Source: Vogesella margarita (GTDB taxonomy: Bacteria > Pseudomonadota > Gammaproteobacteria > Burkholderiales > Chromobacteriaceae). Taken from it: a stretch of DNA of 64,000 nt. This document shows, piece by piece, positions 8,388 to 16,810 of this stretch. The position numbers were made by a program, and so were the translations under genes. The stretch's first letter is position 1; each line of letters begins with the position of its first letter. Where the stretch lies: positions 96,889 to 160,888 of the forward strand of contig NZ_JAQQLE010000010.1 of assembly GCF_028548475.1 (NCBI RefSeq), read 5' to 3'. Under the pieces are notes generated by a model. It saw nothing but the letters and a program-made list of their open reading frames with translations. It made no database searches and had not been told where the DNA came from.

Positions 8388-9526
8388 CAGAAGTCTCTCC
8401 ACGATGCGGCCAACTTGGCGAAGGTTTGTGCAGTTGTCGTGGTAGTGATCGGCGGCAGCGTGATGGTTCCAGTACCGCTATTGACCGACCACCCGATAAA
8501 GTCAGTATTAGCCGTAAGTTTGGTAATAGGTCGGTCCGCAATCATGCTGCCGTAAATGGTGGCGCCACCCCAGCCATTCTGATTGCAATCGTCATAATAA
8601 TAAACAACCCCATAAATGGTCACATTACCGTTTATCTTCGGACAGCCTGCACCTTCATCAAAAATGATAACAACTGCATTATTTGAAGACCCAACGATCT
8701 TATTGCTACTCCACGGGGAGATTTCCCAAGGCATTTGCGTATAACTGCCGGGATAATAAAAAATGGTCCTGGGGTCTGACAGCAACTTCTGCTTTTCAGA
8801 CTCCGCTTTCATCTGTACCTTGGTGGTATTCGGAAAAATGTAATCCCACGCGGTGCCGGTAAAAGCGCCATAGCTGATAGTGCCACCATGCAAATTCAAG
8901 TGCCCGGTATCGATCTCGGACGAATTCGTTGAAGACGTCACAATTGCAGCACCGCCCGCCGTATTGGGGTAAACGTCCGGCGTACCGGTAATACCACTCA
9001 GCCCCCCCTTGATTACGATCGGCGCCACCGTGGCAATATTCAGCGAGTTCGGCGTAGTCGTCGTCACCGTGGTGGTACCAAGGCGGATTCGCTGACGGAT
9101 GGTGGCATTGGCATCACCGCTGGCAACAGCACTCACCTCCAGAATCGTTGGCGTCGCGGAGTTGCGCCATAAGGAGACCGCCACCGCGTAAGAGCCGATA
9201 GTCTGGCTGCTCACCGAGGACGGAAACGATGCCGCCGTCGCCTTCTGGTTGGTGCCGCTCGGACCTGTGGCATCTGCCGTCCACGCCAGGCTGCTGGTAT
9301 TGCTGCTGTTGACCAGCCACGCCATCGAGTGCTCCACGCCACCGCGGGCAGCCTCCAGCGCCTTCGACTGGTACAGTTGGTTATTGCCGGTCTTGATCTC
9401 GAACAGCATGCCGGAGCTGGTATAGAACACCATCAGACTGGTCAGAAACAGCACCACCAGCGACATGGTCAGCGTGGCCATGCCTTGCTGTGCTTTTGAT
9501 ACGGAAATCATGATCGGGTTACGCAT
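8387..9526 (-). CDS. pilX: Type IV pilus assembly protein PilX
   Basis: A 379-residue PilX-type protein: short N-terminus, then QQGMATLTMSLVVLFLTSLM, a prepilin-like segment that lacks the +5 glutamate as usual for PilX. The long C-terminal part is variable, Ser/Thr-rich and visibly AT-richer (8560-9000) than its neighbours. An ATG at 9526 was chosen; it follows GAGG and lies 11 bases after the pilW stop codon. PilX members act with PilV/PilW/FimT to prime the pilus tip. The unusual length (most PilX are 160-200 residues) suggests an added surface domain. Confidence 0.82.
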   Translation of the reverse strand: MRNPIMISVSKAQQGMATLTMSLVVLFLTSLMVFYTSSGMLFEIKTGNNQLYQSKALEAARGGVEHSMAWLVNSSNTSSLAWTADATGPSGTNQKATAASFPSSVSSQTIGSYAVAVSLWRNSATPTILEVSAVASGDANATIRQRIRLGTTTVTTTTPNSLNIATVAPIVIKGGLSGITGTPDVYPNTAGGAAIVTSSTNSSEIDTGHLNLHGGTISYGAFTGTAWDYIFPNTTKVQMKAESEKQKLLSDPRTIFYYPGSYTQMPWEISPWSSNKIVGSSNNAVVIIFDEGAGCPKINGNVTIYGVVYYYDDCNQNGWGGATIYGSMIADRPITKLTANTDFIGWSVNSGTGTITLPPITTTTTAQTFAKLAASWRDF

Positions 9527-9537
9527 CTTGCAAGCCC

Positions 9538-10128
9538 TCAATTGAAGGTAAGCGGGCCATTTTCCAGTTTGACCGTTTCCACCAGTGTCTGTTTGACCGC
9601 ACTGGCATTTTTCAGCTCGCCCACCAGGGTGATGGCGATGGAGCCGGAAGCACTGCTGGGCACAAAGCTCAAGGACGAGATATTGACCACTGCATCATCG
9701 GTCACTGCCTCCCAGACATTGTTTGCCCCCGGGGTGCAGGTGTAGCTCGACCCGCTGCTGCGCATATAGACCGCGCCACTCGCGCGCAAGAACCCGTACT
9801 TCACATCACTGGGCACCGTGGTCGATGCCGTGGCATTGCGGTCATAGCTGTACAGCACGCAGCCGGCGGTAGAGGTCGTCATGGTCTGGAACGGGTTGGT
9901 AGCGGACGCGGTGCTGGCCCAATAACCGGCACGCCGCAGTTCGCGGCTCATCAGCATCATGGTGGCACGCATTTCCTGATTCAGGCGGATCGCTTTCAAC
10001 GTGTCGCTATTGCTACGAATGTTGTTGATCAGAAAGGTGGTCAGCCCCAGCATCAGCAACAGGCCGATTACCAGCGCCACCATCAGCTCGATCAGGGTAA
10101 AGCCGCGCTGCCGGGTAGGTTTCAACAT
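9538..10128 (-). CDS. pilW: Type IV pilus assembly protein PilW
   Basis: A 196-residue minor pilin: leader MLKPTRQRG, then FTLIELMVALVIGLLLMLGL with the +5 glutamate. PilW works with PilV and PilX in the minor pilin complex. The ATG at 10128 overlaps the fimT stop codon by seven bases. It is shorter than many PilW proteins (~300 residues) and carries three cysteines in the globular part (at least two in the GCVLYS and YTCTPG region), possibly a disulfide. Confidence 0.88.
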   Translation of the reverse strand: MLKPTRQRGFTLIELMVALVIGLLLMLGLTTFLINNIRSNSDTLKAIRLNQEMRATMMLMSRELRRAGYWASTASATNPFQTMTTSTAGCVLYSYDRNATASTTVPSDVKYGFLRASGAVYMRSSGSSYTCTPGANNVWEAVTDDAVVNISSLSFVPSSASGSIAITLVGELKNASAVKQTLVETVKLENGPLTFN

Positions 10129-10679
10129 GCCGGATAGGTCCCCGTTAGCCCGACACCCGCCGGCGCGCAAACACTGATGCGGCCAAGCAGCGCCAGGTTC
10201 ACCTGCGCCTGCTTGCCCAGTGCCGACTCCATGATGACGTGACCGGTGCTCAATGCCACGCCGCGCACCGGGTCGAAGCCGGTCTTGTTGCTGCTGAAGC
10301 TGATCCCCGCCGACGCCGGGATCGACACCTTCTGGAAGTCCAGATAGTCCACCCGTTTCAGTGCGCAATAACCGGTGCCGCTGGCCATCACAGAACAGTC
10401 GCAGGCCGTTGCCCCCAGAATCATGCCGTAGCACCAGCTGGCGCCTCCGCTAAAGCTGATCTGCACGTTCTGGTTGTTGCGGATGGCTTCCGAACGCGCA
10501 TATTGCATGTCGCCATAAATGGCATCGACCACCGCCATCAGGCGCCGCTTGTCGATCTGTTCATTCAGCACCGGTACCGCCATCACCAGCAGGATGCCGG
10601 TAATGGCCAGTGCCACCACCAGTTCGATCAGGGTAAAGCCCCGGCCAACACCTGTTGTCGTACAAGCCGGATGCTTCAT
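10122..10679 (-). CDS. fimT: GspH/FimT family pseudopilin
   Basis: A 185-residue pseudopilin: leader ending GVGRG, then FTLIELVVALAITGILLVMA with +5 glutamate, followed by a GspH/FimT domain with the usual YGDMQYARSEAIRNN helix. FimT-type proteins in some naturally transformable bacteria bind DNA as part of the uptake pilus, which matters here because of the dispersed uptake-like motif in this genome. It follows the pilE-like gene by one base and overlaps pilW by seven. Confidence 0.9.
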   Translation of the reverse strand: MKHPACTTTGVGRGFTLIELVVALAITGILLVMAVPVLNEQIDKRRLMAVVDAIYGDMQYARSEAIRNNQNVQISFSGGASWCYGMILGATACDCSVMASGTGYCALKRVDYLDFQKVSIPASAGISFSSNKTGFDPVRGVALSTGHVIMESALGKQAQVNLALLGRISVCAPAGVGLTGTYPAC

Positions 10680-10680
10680 G

Positions 10681-11100
10681 TCATTTGCTCCAGCACGCGC
10701 TTGGCGTGGTGGTGATGCTGCCCGCCGCCTGCTGCAGCTGGATCGCGGTACAGCCGGTATCCGATGCCTGCGATTTGCCGGACACCGCCGTGGCCGTCAC
10801 CACATAGCCGGTGGCGGTGGCACTACCGACGGCAATGGTGTAATAGCCGCTCTCGGTCGTCGCCGGCATGCCGATATCGGTCAGCGAGCCGTATGTGGTG
10901 TTATTGCCGCGATACTTCTCCTGCGCAAACTGGACCGCCCGAATCGCCACCGTCGCATCGGTGCGCCGGCTTTTCTGGATATAAGCGGAGTAAGCCGGCA
11001 TCGCAATCGCCGCCAGGATGCCGACAACCGCCACCACCAGCAGCAATTCAATCAGGGTAAAACCTTTACTTGTTGCCATCGATTTTTTTATAAACGTCAT
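10681..11100 (-). CDS. PilE-like type IV pilin
   Basis: A 139-residue pilin: leader ending ATSKG, then FTLIELLLVVAVVGILAAIAM with +5 glutamate, an alpha-1 helix (YSAYIQKSRRTDATVAI) and a C-terminal disulfide loop (DTGCTAI to PSACWSK). It is first in the leftward operon with fimT, pilW, pilX and pilV. By position it is the minor pilin often labelled pilE at the end of such clusters in Pseudomonas and betaproteobacteria rather than the major pilin. An alternative ATG at 11079 would give a 6-residue leader. No pilY1 gene accompanies the operon. Confidence 0.87.
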   Translation of the reverse strand: MTFIKKSMATSKGFTLIELLLVVAVVGILAAIAMPAYSAYIQKSRRTDATVAIRAVQFAQEKYRGNNTTYGSLTDIGMPATTESGYYTIAVGSATATGYVVTATAVSGKSQASDTGCTAIQLQQAAGSITTTPSACWSK

Positions 11101-11592
11101 AAATTGCGCTCAATTCCGGTTGGGTGCCAGGCGTCACGCCGCAGAAAGTGATAACAGCAATTGAAATTTCTATAAAACAGCTTTAAAAACAATGCACTCA
11201 CTGCAGCAGTGTAATGAATTTTGCCAGCTTGGGCGCAAAACAGCAGCAAAAATGCGCGGTCACGACCGAAAACCAGCCAACGGTGCTGAGCTTACCAACA
11301 GAGCATAGCGGACTTATGCACCCAAGGCCCGCTCTCGCCCTTGTCGCTACTGTTTTCAGCCTAGTTGTCCCGCCATCGTTGTCAACGATGATTTAAAAGC
11401 CAACACGCTGGTGCTACAAATAGCAACAAGCCAGTCAGGATAATTAATACGCATAAATCGGGATGCAATATTCCACTCATGCACAGTTAATGCATTTGAG
11501 ATAAACAACACCCAAACAAAAAGGGAAAGCCTTGCCGTACGGTCAACCACCGCGCCGGCAAACACCTTCCCGTCTTCGTTCAAGCAGCCTGC
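11101..11592. other. AT-rich intergenic region upstream of the pil operon
   Basis: 492 bases without a supportable gene and clearly AT-richer than the flanks. It contains a short dyad CACTGC-AG-CAGTG near 11200 and must hold the promoter of the leftward pil operon and the end of the dsbC transcript. Two short open frames look random. Confidence 0.6.
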
Positions 11593-12345
11593 TTATTTTG
11601 CCGCCAGATGTCGCTCGATCTCTGCCAGCGGAATGGCACCGGCCACCAGTTCACCGCTCGGGAACACCAGCGCCGGGGTACCGCTGATGCCCAAGCGCTC
11701 GCCCAGCGCCGCGATTTCGGCCAGCGGCGTCGCGCACTTGTCGCTGCCGCCCGGCGCCTTGCCCTCGCGCATGAAGCCCAGCCAACTGCCAGCGCGATCA
11801 CCGCTGCACCATATCTGACGCGCTTTGCGTGGCGCGTCCGGGTGCAGCTGTGCCAGCGGATAGAGGAAGGTATACACGGTCACGTTGTCCAGCTGGCTCA
11901 GCGATTCGCGCTCCAGCTTCTTGCAGAACGGGCAGTCCGGATCGGAGAACACCACCAGCTTGCGCTCGCCCTTGCCGCGCACTTCCTTGATCGCCTTGTC
12001 CAGCGGCAGCTTGGCCCAGTCAACGGTAACCTTGTTCAGCTCTGCCAGGCGCTCTTCGGTCACGCTGGTGCGGGTCTTGGTGTCGATCAGGTCGCCAGTG
12101 ATCAGGTGGTCCACCTTGGCGTCGGTGTACACCACGCTGTACTGTGCGCGCCCCTGCTGCTTCATCTTCACCACCACCTCGAACAGCCCCGCCACCGGCG
12201 CCGGCTGCACGCTACTGACTTCGTGCTGCGGAAACTTGCTCTTGAAGGCGGCGCGCACCTGGTCCGGTGTCTCGGCGGAGGCGGAGCAGGCCAGCAGCGG
12301 CAGTATCAGGGTGGCAAGGGCAAAACGGCGCATAGGCAGCATCAT
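11593..12345 (-). CDS. dsbC: Thiol:disulfide interchange protein DsbC
   Basis: A 250-residue periplasmic disulfide isomerase. Signal peptide MRRFALATLILPLLACSASA; N-terminal dimerisation domain; thioredoxin-fold domain with the active-site CPFC (Cys138, Cys141) in FSDPDCPFCKKLE and cis-proline GTPAL. It corrects wrong disulfides in exported proteins and is kept reduced by DsbD. It lies 18 bases after the ubiF-like gene and is probably the last gene of the pepP-ubiH-ubiF-dsbC run. An internal ATG at 12333 gives a shorter, equally good signal peptide. Confidence 0.93.
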   Translation of the reverse strand: MMLPMRRFALATLILPLLACSASAETPDQVRAAFKSKFPQHEVSSVQPAPVAGLFEVVVKMKQQGRAQYSVVYTDAKVDHLITGDLIDTKTRTSVTEERLAELNKVTVDWAKLPLDKAIKEVRGKGERKLVVFSDPDCPFCKKLERESLSQLDNVTVYTFLYPLAQLHPDAPRKARQIWCSGDRAGSWLGFMREGKAPGGSDKCATPLAEIAALGERLGISGTPALVFPSGELVAGAIPLAEIERHLAAK

Positions 12346-12363
12346 GATTGTGCTTTCTTCTGG

Positions 12364-13518
12364 TTAAAAACCCACCGCGTGGCGGGCCAGTTGTTTTTTG
12401 ATCAGGGGCAGGCGGTTGGTCAGGTTAAGGCCGGCGTTGCGCAGCCAGGCAAGACCGGGCGCCTGCTTGGCGTGGAATAGCTGGAACAGCGCGTCGCAGG
12501 TCAGCTGCATGGTTCTGACCGCTTCCTTGCGCGTTCGTTCGTAGCGGCGCAGCGTCAGCCATTCGCCGCAATCGCGGGTGCCAGCCAGCACTGCGGCCAA
12601 CCTTGCCGCATCCTGGAAGCCGAGGTTGACGCCCTGCCCCGCCAGCGGGTGCACAGTGTGGGCAGCGTCGCCGACCAGCGCCACCCGCTCCGCGATCACG
12701 TTGTCCGGCGTGATCAGGCGCAGCGGAAAGGCCGCCGCCGGCGACAGCAGCGTCAGCTCGCCCAGTGCATGTTCACCCGCCTCTGCCACCACCGCCGCCA
12801 GACGTGCGTCATCCAGCACCAGCAACGGCTCCGGCTGGCTGGTCGACCACACCATCGAGATGCGGTTGCCCGGCATCGGCAGCCAGGCGAGGATGCCGTC
12901 ACCGAGGAACCACTGCCGCGCGATATTGCCGTGCGGCCGCTCGCAAGTAAAGTTGGCCACCACGCCGCTGTGGCCGTAGGGCTTGATGCTGGCGGCGATA
13001 CCGCTCTGCTGCCGCACCCAGGAATTGGCGCCGTCGGCGCCGACGATCAGCTGCGCCTGCAGCTCGCGACCGTCGTCGAGCACGATGGCCGCCTCGCGTG
13101 CGCCGTGGCGCAACAGCTGCGGCCGCACCCCGCTCAGCAATTCGACACCGCTGTCCCGCTGCAGCTTCTGCCAGATCGTGGCCAGCAACCAGCGGTTTTC
13201 CGCGATCCATGCCAGCGCCTCGGCGCCGGCATCGGCGGCGGAAAAGGCGATCTGGCCGCCCTGGTCGCCACGGACATCCATGCTGGCGATCACACCCAGA
13301 CGCGAGGCGTCCGGCCACGCGCCCAGCTGCTGCAAGAAGGCGCGGTTGGCAGGGCTGACCGCGTAGATGCGCGCGTCCCAGCCCTCTTCCAGCGCGTCAA
13401 AGCGCTCGGCCAGGCCTTCGACCAGCGCCACCCGCTTGCCCTGCTTATCCAGCGCCAGGGCCAGCGCGGCGCCGACCAGCCCGCCGCCTACCACGATTAC
13501 GTCAAACTTGTCCGACAT
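12364..13518 (-). CDS. UbiH/UbiF family FAD-dependent ubiquinone hydroxylase
   Basis: A 384-residue flavin monooxygenase of the UbiH/UbiF/UbiI/VisC group, which hydroxylates the ring of ubiquinone precursors. Visible motifs are the FAD GxGxxG fold VIVVGGGLVGAALALAL, the GD motif LVGDAAHTVHPLAGQGVNLG and the inner DG region. The start ATG at 13518 gives MSDKFDVIVV; upstream in-frame codons run through the dispersed palindrome at 13553-13570 and are rejected. It is second of two tandem family members; by position it is likelier UbiF/UbiI/UbiM-like than UbiH. Confidence 0.88.
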   Translation of the reverse strand: MSDKFDVIVVGGGLVGAALALALDKQGKRVALVEGLAERFDALEEGWDARIYAVSPANRAFLQQLGAWPDASRLGVIASMDVRGDQGGQIAFSAADAGAEALAWIAENRWLLATIWQKLQRDSGVELLSGVRPQLLRHGAREAAIVLDDGRELQAQLIVGADGANSWVRQQSGIAASIKPYGHSGVVANFTCERPHGNIARQWFLGDGILAWLPMPGNRISMVWSTSQPEPLLVLDDARLAAVVAEAGEHALGELTLLSPAAAFPLRLITPDNVIAERVALVGDAAHTVHPLAGQGVNLGFQDAARLAAVLAGTRDCGEWLTLRRYERTRKEAVRTMQLTCDALFQLFHAKQAPGLAWLRNAGLNLTNRLPLIKKQLARHAVGF

Positions 13519-13552
13519 GTTTCTCTTTCTTTGTGTCCGGCGTCCGATGCCT

Positions 13553-13570
13553 GCGGCCAACGTTGGCCGC
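13553..13570. repeat. Palindromic pair of the dispersed motif
   Basis: GCGGCCAACGTTGGCCGC between ubiH (whose stop codon it reaches) and the ubiF-like gene; same 18-mer as 1765-1782 and 24898-24915. Confidence 0.85.
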
Positions 13571-13571
13571 A

Positions 13572-14738
13572 TCAGACGCCGACACCGAATACCAGATGTC
13601 CGGCAAACGCCTTGCGCAGCGGCGGTACCGCGTCGATGGCGCTCATGCCCAGCCCGCGCAGCGCCTTCACCGTGATGCCCTGGCCGTCGAACAGGCGCAC
13701 CAGGCCATGGGTAAAGCCGACCACCGCGTGGCTATCGACGCGGCGCGCGGCGCCGTAGCGGCGCAGCAGCGCGGCATCGCCCGGGTCGGCCGCGCCTTGC
13801 AGCACGTCGACCAACCCCACCGCGTCGCGCAGGCCGAGGTTGAAACCCTGTGCCGCCACCGGGTGCATGGTCTGTGCCGCGTTGCCTATCATCACCACGC
13901 GGCCGCTGTGCACGCTGTTGAGCTGGCGTAACGCCAGCGGAAATACCGCGCGCTCACCGACGCTGACGAACTTGCCCAGCCGCTCGCCGAAGGCCTGCTG
14001 CAGCTCGGCCAGCAGCACGCTGCCGTCGGCGGCGTGCAGTCGCGCCGCCTCTTCGTGGCTGCGCGTCCACACCAGCATCATCTGCTCTCCGTGCGGCAGC
14101 AGCGCGAACGGCCCCTGCGCCGAGAAGCGCTCGTACGCGATATTGCGATGCGGCTGGCTGGCCTCGACCATCGCCAGCACCGCGCTTTGCTGGTAGTCGT
14201 GCACATGGCGCCGGATGCCGGGCAACGACTCCGCCAGCGCACCGCCCTCGGCCAGCACCAGCAGCCGGCAGGTCAGCAGATGCTGCTGCTCGTTCAGCGT
14301 CAGCGTCACGCTGGCGTAGCGTGCCAGCGACGCAACCTTGCTCACCCGCGCCTGCCACAGCACGCGCACGCCGGCCTGCTCCAGCTCCGTCGCCAGCGCC
14401 TCGGTCAGCGCCGGGTAATCCACCACCGCGCCCAGGTGCGGCAGGCCCAGATCCTGCTTTGTCAGCACGGCGCGGCCGAAGCCACCCTGTTGCGACACGT
14501 GCACGCTGTCGATCACCGTCGCCGGCAGCGTGTCCGGCCAGGCGCCGGCGGCGGCCAACTGCTGGCGGCTGTACCACGACAGCGCCAGCGCACGCGCATC
14601 GCGCAGCGGCGCATCCTTGGCCCGCGCCTCGATCAGCGTCACGTCACGACCGGCCTGTGCCAGCCGCAATGCCGCCAGCGCGCCAACCGGCCCGCCGCCG
14701 ACGATGACAATCTCACTATGTTCGGGTACGCCTTGCAT
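13572..14738 (-). CDS. ubiH: 2-octaprenyl-6-methoxyphenol hydroxylase (UbiH-like)
   Basis: A 388-residue flavoprotein monooxygenase in ubiquinone synthesis. N-terminal FAD-binding IVIVGGGPVGALAALRLAQAG, and C-terminal MIGNAAQTMHPVAAQGFNLG typical of the family (the usual GD is GN here, a known UbiH variant). The ATG at 14738 follows GGAACGAG. It lies 35 bases after pepP; pepP-ubiH is a classic gene order also in E. coli, which supports the UbiH call for this copy rather than the next one. Confidence 0.9.
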   Translation of the reverse strand: MQGVPEHSEIVIVGGGPVGALAALRLAQAGRDVTLIEARAKDAPLRDARALALSWYSRQQLAAAGAWPDTLPATVIDSVHVSQQGGFGRAVLTKQDLGLPHLGAVVDYPALTEALATELEQAGVRVLWQARVSKVASLARYASVTLTLNEQQHLLTCRLLVLAEGGALAESLPGIRRHVHDYQQSAVLAMVEASQPHRNIAYERFSAQGPFALLPHGEQMMLVWTRSHEEAARLHAADGSVLLAELQQAFGERLGKFVSVGERAVFPLALRQLNSVHSGRVVMIGNAAQTMHPVAAQGFNLGLRDAVGLVDVLQGAADPGDAALLRRYGAARRVDSHAVVGFTHGLVRLFDGQGITVKALRGLGMSAIDAVPPLRKAFAGHLVFGVGV

Positions 14739-14773
14739 GCTCGTTCCGCCTCTCGCGGCGGCCTCGTTCAGAG

Positions 14774-16069
14774 TCAATGTTGTTTCATCAGCGCTTCGAT
14801 GTCGTCGATGCGCTTCGGTACGTCGTCGGTGTACACCTGGTGGCCGTCGTCGGTCACCAGCACGTTGTCTTCAATGCGGATGCCGATATTGTGGAACGCC
14901 ACCGGCACGCGGTCGTCCGGGCGGATGTACAGCCCCGGCTCGATGGTGGTGCACATGCCGCTCTGGAAGCTGCGCCACTGCCCGCCCGGGCGGCGGGCGC
15001 CGACATCGTGCACGTCCAGCCCGATGAAATGGCCGATGCCGTGCATGTAGAAACGGCGGTAGTCGCCGGATTCGATCACACCGTCCACGCTGCCGGCCAG
15101 CAGTTTCAGGTCCAGCATACCCTGCACCAGCACCCGCAACGCGGCGTCGGCCGGCGCGTCCAGCCGCGCACCGGGCTGCACCGCGGCAATCGCCGCCAGC
15201 TGCGCCGCCAGCACCACCTCGTACACGTCGCGCTGCGCGCCGCTGAAACGGCCATTGACCGGGAAGGTGCGGGTGATGTCTCCAGCGTAGCCGTTGAACT
15301 CGCAGCCGGCATCGATCAACAGCAGCTCACCGTCGTTGAGTCTGGCATTGTTGGCCGCATAGTGCAGCGTGCAGGCGTTGGCACCGCCGGCGACGATGCT
15401 CTCGTACGCCGGCTGCCGAGCGCCGTGGCGCACGAAGTGATGCAGCAGCTCGGCCTCGATCTGGTACTCCATCATGCCGGGGCGGCAGGCCTGCATCGCG
15501 CGGACGTGCGCTTCGGCAGAAATGCGGCCGGCCTGTTGTAACACGGCGATTTCGCGCTCGTCTTTGATCAGGCGCATCTCGTCGATCAGTGCCAACAGGT
15601 CGCCATACTGCTGCGGCGCGTCCTTGCCGACACGCGCCTGCTGCCGTGCCTGCTGCAGATAGCCGGCGATGCGCGCATCCCAGCCATTGTCGCGCCCCAC
15701 CGCCCAATACAGCGCAGGGTGGTCGGCCAGCAGCGGCGGCAGGCGTTGATCCAGCTCGCTGATGCTGTACGCCTCGTCAAAGCCGAACGCCTCCGCCGCC
15801 GCGGCCGGGCCGTAGCGGAAACCGTCCCAGATCTCGCTGTCCGGATTCTTGTCGCGACAGAACAGCAGCGCTTTGCCGGCCTTGCCGTCCAGCACCAGCA
15901 CCGCCTCCGGCTCGGCAAAGCCGGTCAGGTACAGGAAATGGCTGTCGCCACGGTAGGGATAGTGGGCGTCGGCGTTGCGGATCACTTCCGGCGCGGTGGG
16001 CAGGATGGCGATGGCGTCGCCCAGTTGCGCCAGCAGGCGCTGGCGGCGGTGTTGAAAGCTGACATGCAT
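14774..16069 (-). CDS. pepP: Xaa-Pro aminopeptidase
   Basis: A 431-residue M24 metallopeptidase that removes N-terminal residues preceding proline. Creatinase-like N-terminal domain, then the pita-bread catalytic domain with the metal ligands visible: LLLIDAGCEFNGYAGDITRT (two Asp), MHGIGHFIGLDVHD (His), TTIEPGLY (Glu) and GIRIEDNVLV (Glu). Cytoplasmic. It starts the leftward pepP-ubiH-ubiF-dsbC run. The ATG at 16069 is used; an in-frame TTG further up adds only six residues. Confidence 0.95.
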   Translation of the reverse strand: MHVSFQHRRQRLLAQLGDAIAILPTAPEVIRNADAHYPYRGDSHFLYLTGFAEPEAVLVLDGKAGKALLFCRDKNPDSEIWDGFRYGPAAAAEAFGFDEAYSISELDQRLPPLLADHPALYWAVGRDNGWDARIAGYLQQARQQARVGKDAPQQYGDLLALIDEMRLIKDEREIAVLQQAGRISAEAHVRAMQACRPGMMEYQIEAELLHHFVRHGARQPAYESIVAGGANACTLHYAANNARLNDGELLLIDAGCEFNGYAGDITRTFPVNGRFSGAQRDVYEVVLAAQLAAIAAVQPGARLDAPADAALRVLVQGMLDLKLLAGSVDGVIESGDYRRFYMHGIGHFIGLDVHDVGARRPGGQWRSFQSGMCTTIEPGLYIRPDDRVPVAFHNIGIRIEDNVLVTDDGHQVYTDDVPKRIDDIEALMKQH

Positions 16070-16190
16070 GACGACTGCGTCCGGCAAGGTGGAAATCGCG
16101 CTAGTTTAGCAGAACAGGCGCACCACGCCTGCCCACCGCCACTGCGGCAACGCTTACAATTGGCCATCCCCACCGCCCCGTTAGCCCGCC

Positions 16191-16802
16191 ATGCCTACCG
16201 ACCCCCACATCAGCCAGCGCACGCTGGAACACTACCAGCGCAACGCCGACGAGTTCTGGCAAGGCACCCGCGACCACGACGTCAGCCAGAACATCGCCAG
16301 CCTGCTGCGCCACCTGCCGCCGGCGCCACAGACCATCCTCGACTTCGGCTGCGGCCCGGGCCGCGACCTGAAGACCCTGCGCGAGCTTGGCCACCTGGCG
16401 ATCGGGCTCGACGGCGCGGCGCGCTTTGTCGCGATGGCACGCGAATACAGCGGCTGCGAGGTGTGGCAGCAGGATTTCCTGCAGCTGCAACTGCCGGCGG
16501 CGCACTTCGACGGCGTGTTCGCCAATGCCGCGCTGTTCCACATCCCCGGCACCGAGCTACCGCGGGTGCTGGCGCAGTTGTTCGCCACCCTCAAGCCCGG
16601 CGGCGTGCTGTTCTGCTCCAACCCACGTGGCAACGGCGAGGAAGGCTGGCAGGGCGAGCGCTACGGCTGCTGGCACAGTTGGCCGCAATGGCAGGCGCTG
16701 TTGCAAGCCGCCGGCTTTGTCCCGCTGGAACACTACTACCGCCCGCCGGGCCTGCCACGCGAGCAGCAACCGTGGCTGGCCAGCGTATGGCGCCGCCCCT
16801 GA
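16191..16802 (+). CDS. Class I SAM-dependent methyltransferase
   Basis: A 203-residue methyltransferase with the SAM-binding signature ILDFGCGPGRDLKTL (motif I, about residues 49-63), acidic loop IGLDGAARF and the motif IV-like FANAALFHIP. Single-domain proteins of this kind methylate small molecules or proteins; the substrate is unknown. It diverges from pepP across a 121-base gap and lies eight bases before the next gene, so the two probably form an operon. Confidence 0.85.
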   Translation: MPTDPHISQRTLEHYQRNADEFWQGTRDHDVSQNIASLLRHLPPAPQTILDFGCGPGRDLKTLRELGHLAIGLDGAARFVAMAREYSGCEVWQQDFLQLQLPAAHFDGVFANAALFHIPGTELPRVLAQLFATLKPGGVLFCSNPRGNGEEGWQGERYGCWHSWPQWQALLQAAGFVPLEHYYRPPGLPREQQPWLASVWRRP

Positions 16803-16810
16803 GACCCGCG

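Noticed and set aside
11214..11583. Two short frames in the AT-rich gap upstream of the pilin operon
   Set aside because: No ribosome sites, no domain and overlapping opposite frames; they look random.
15719..16810. Long N-terminal extension of the DUF482 gene
   Set aside because: It overlaps pepP on the other strand and the methyltransferase in another frame; the ATG at 16811 gives the family length.
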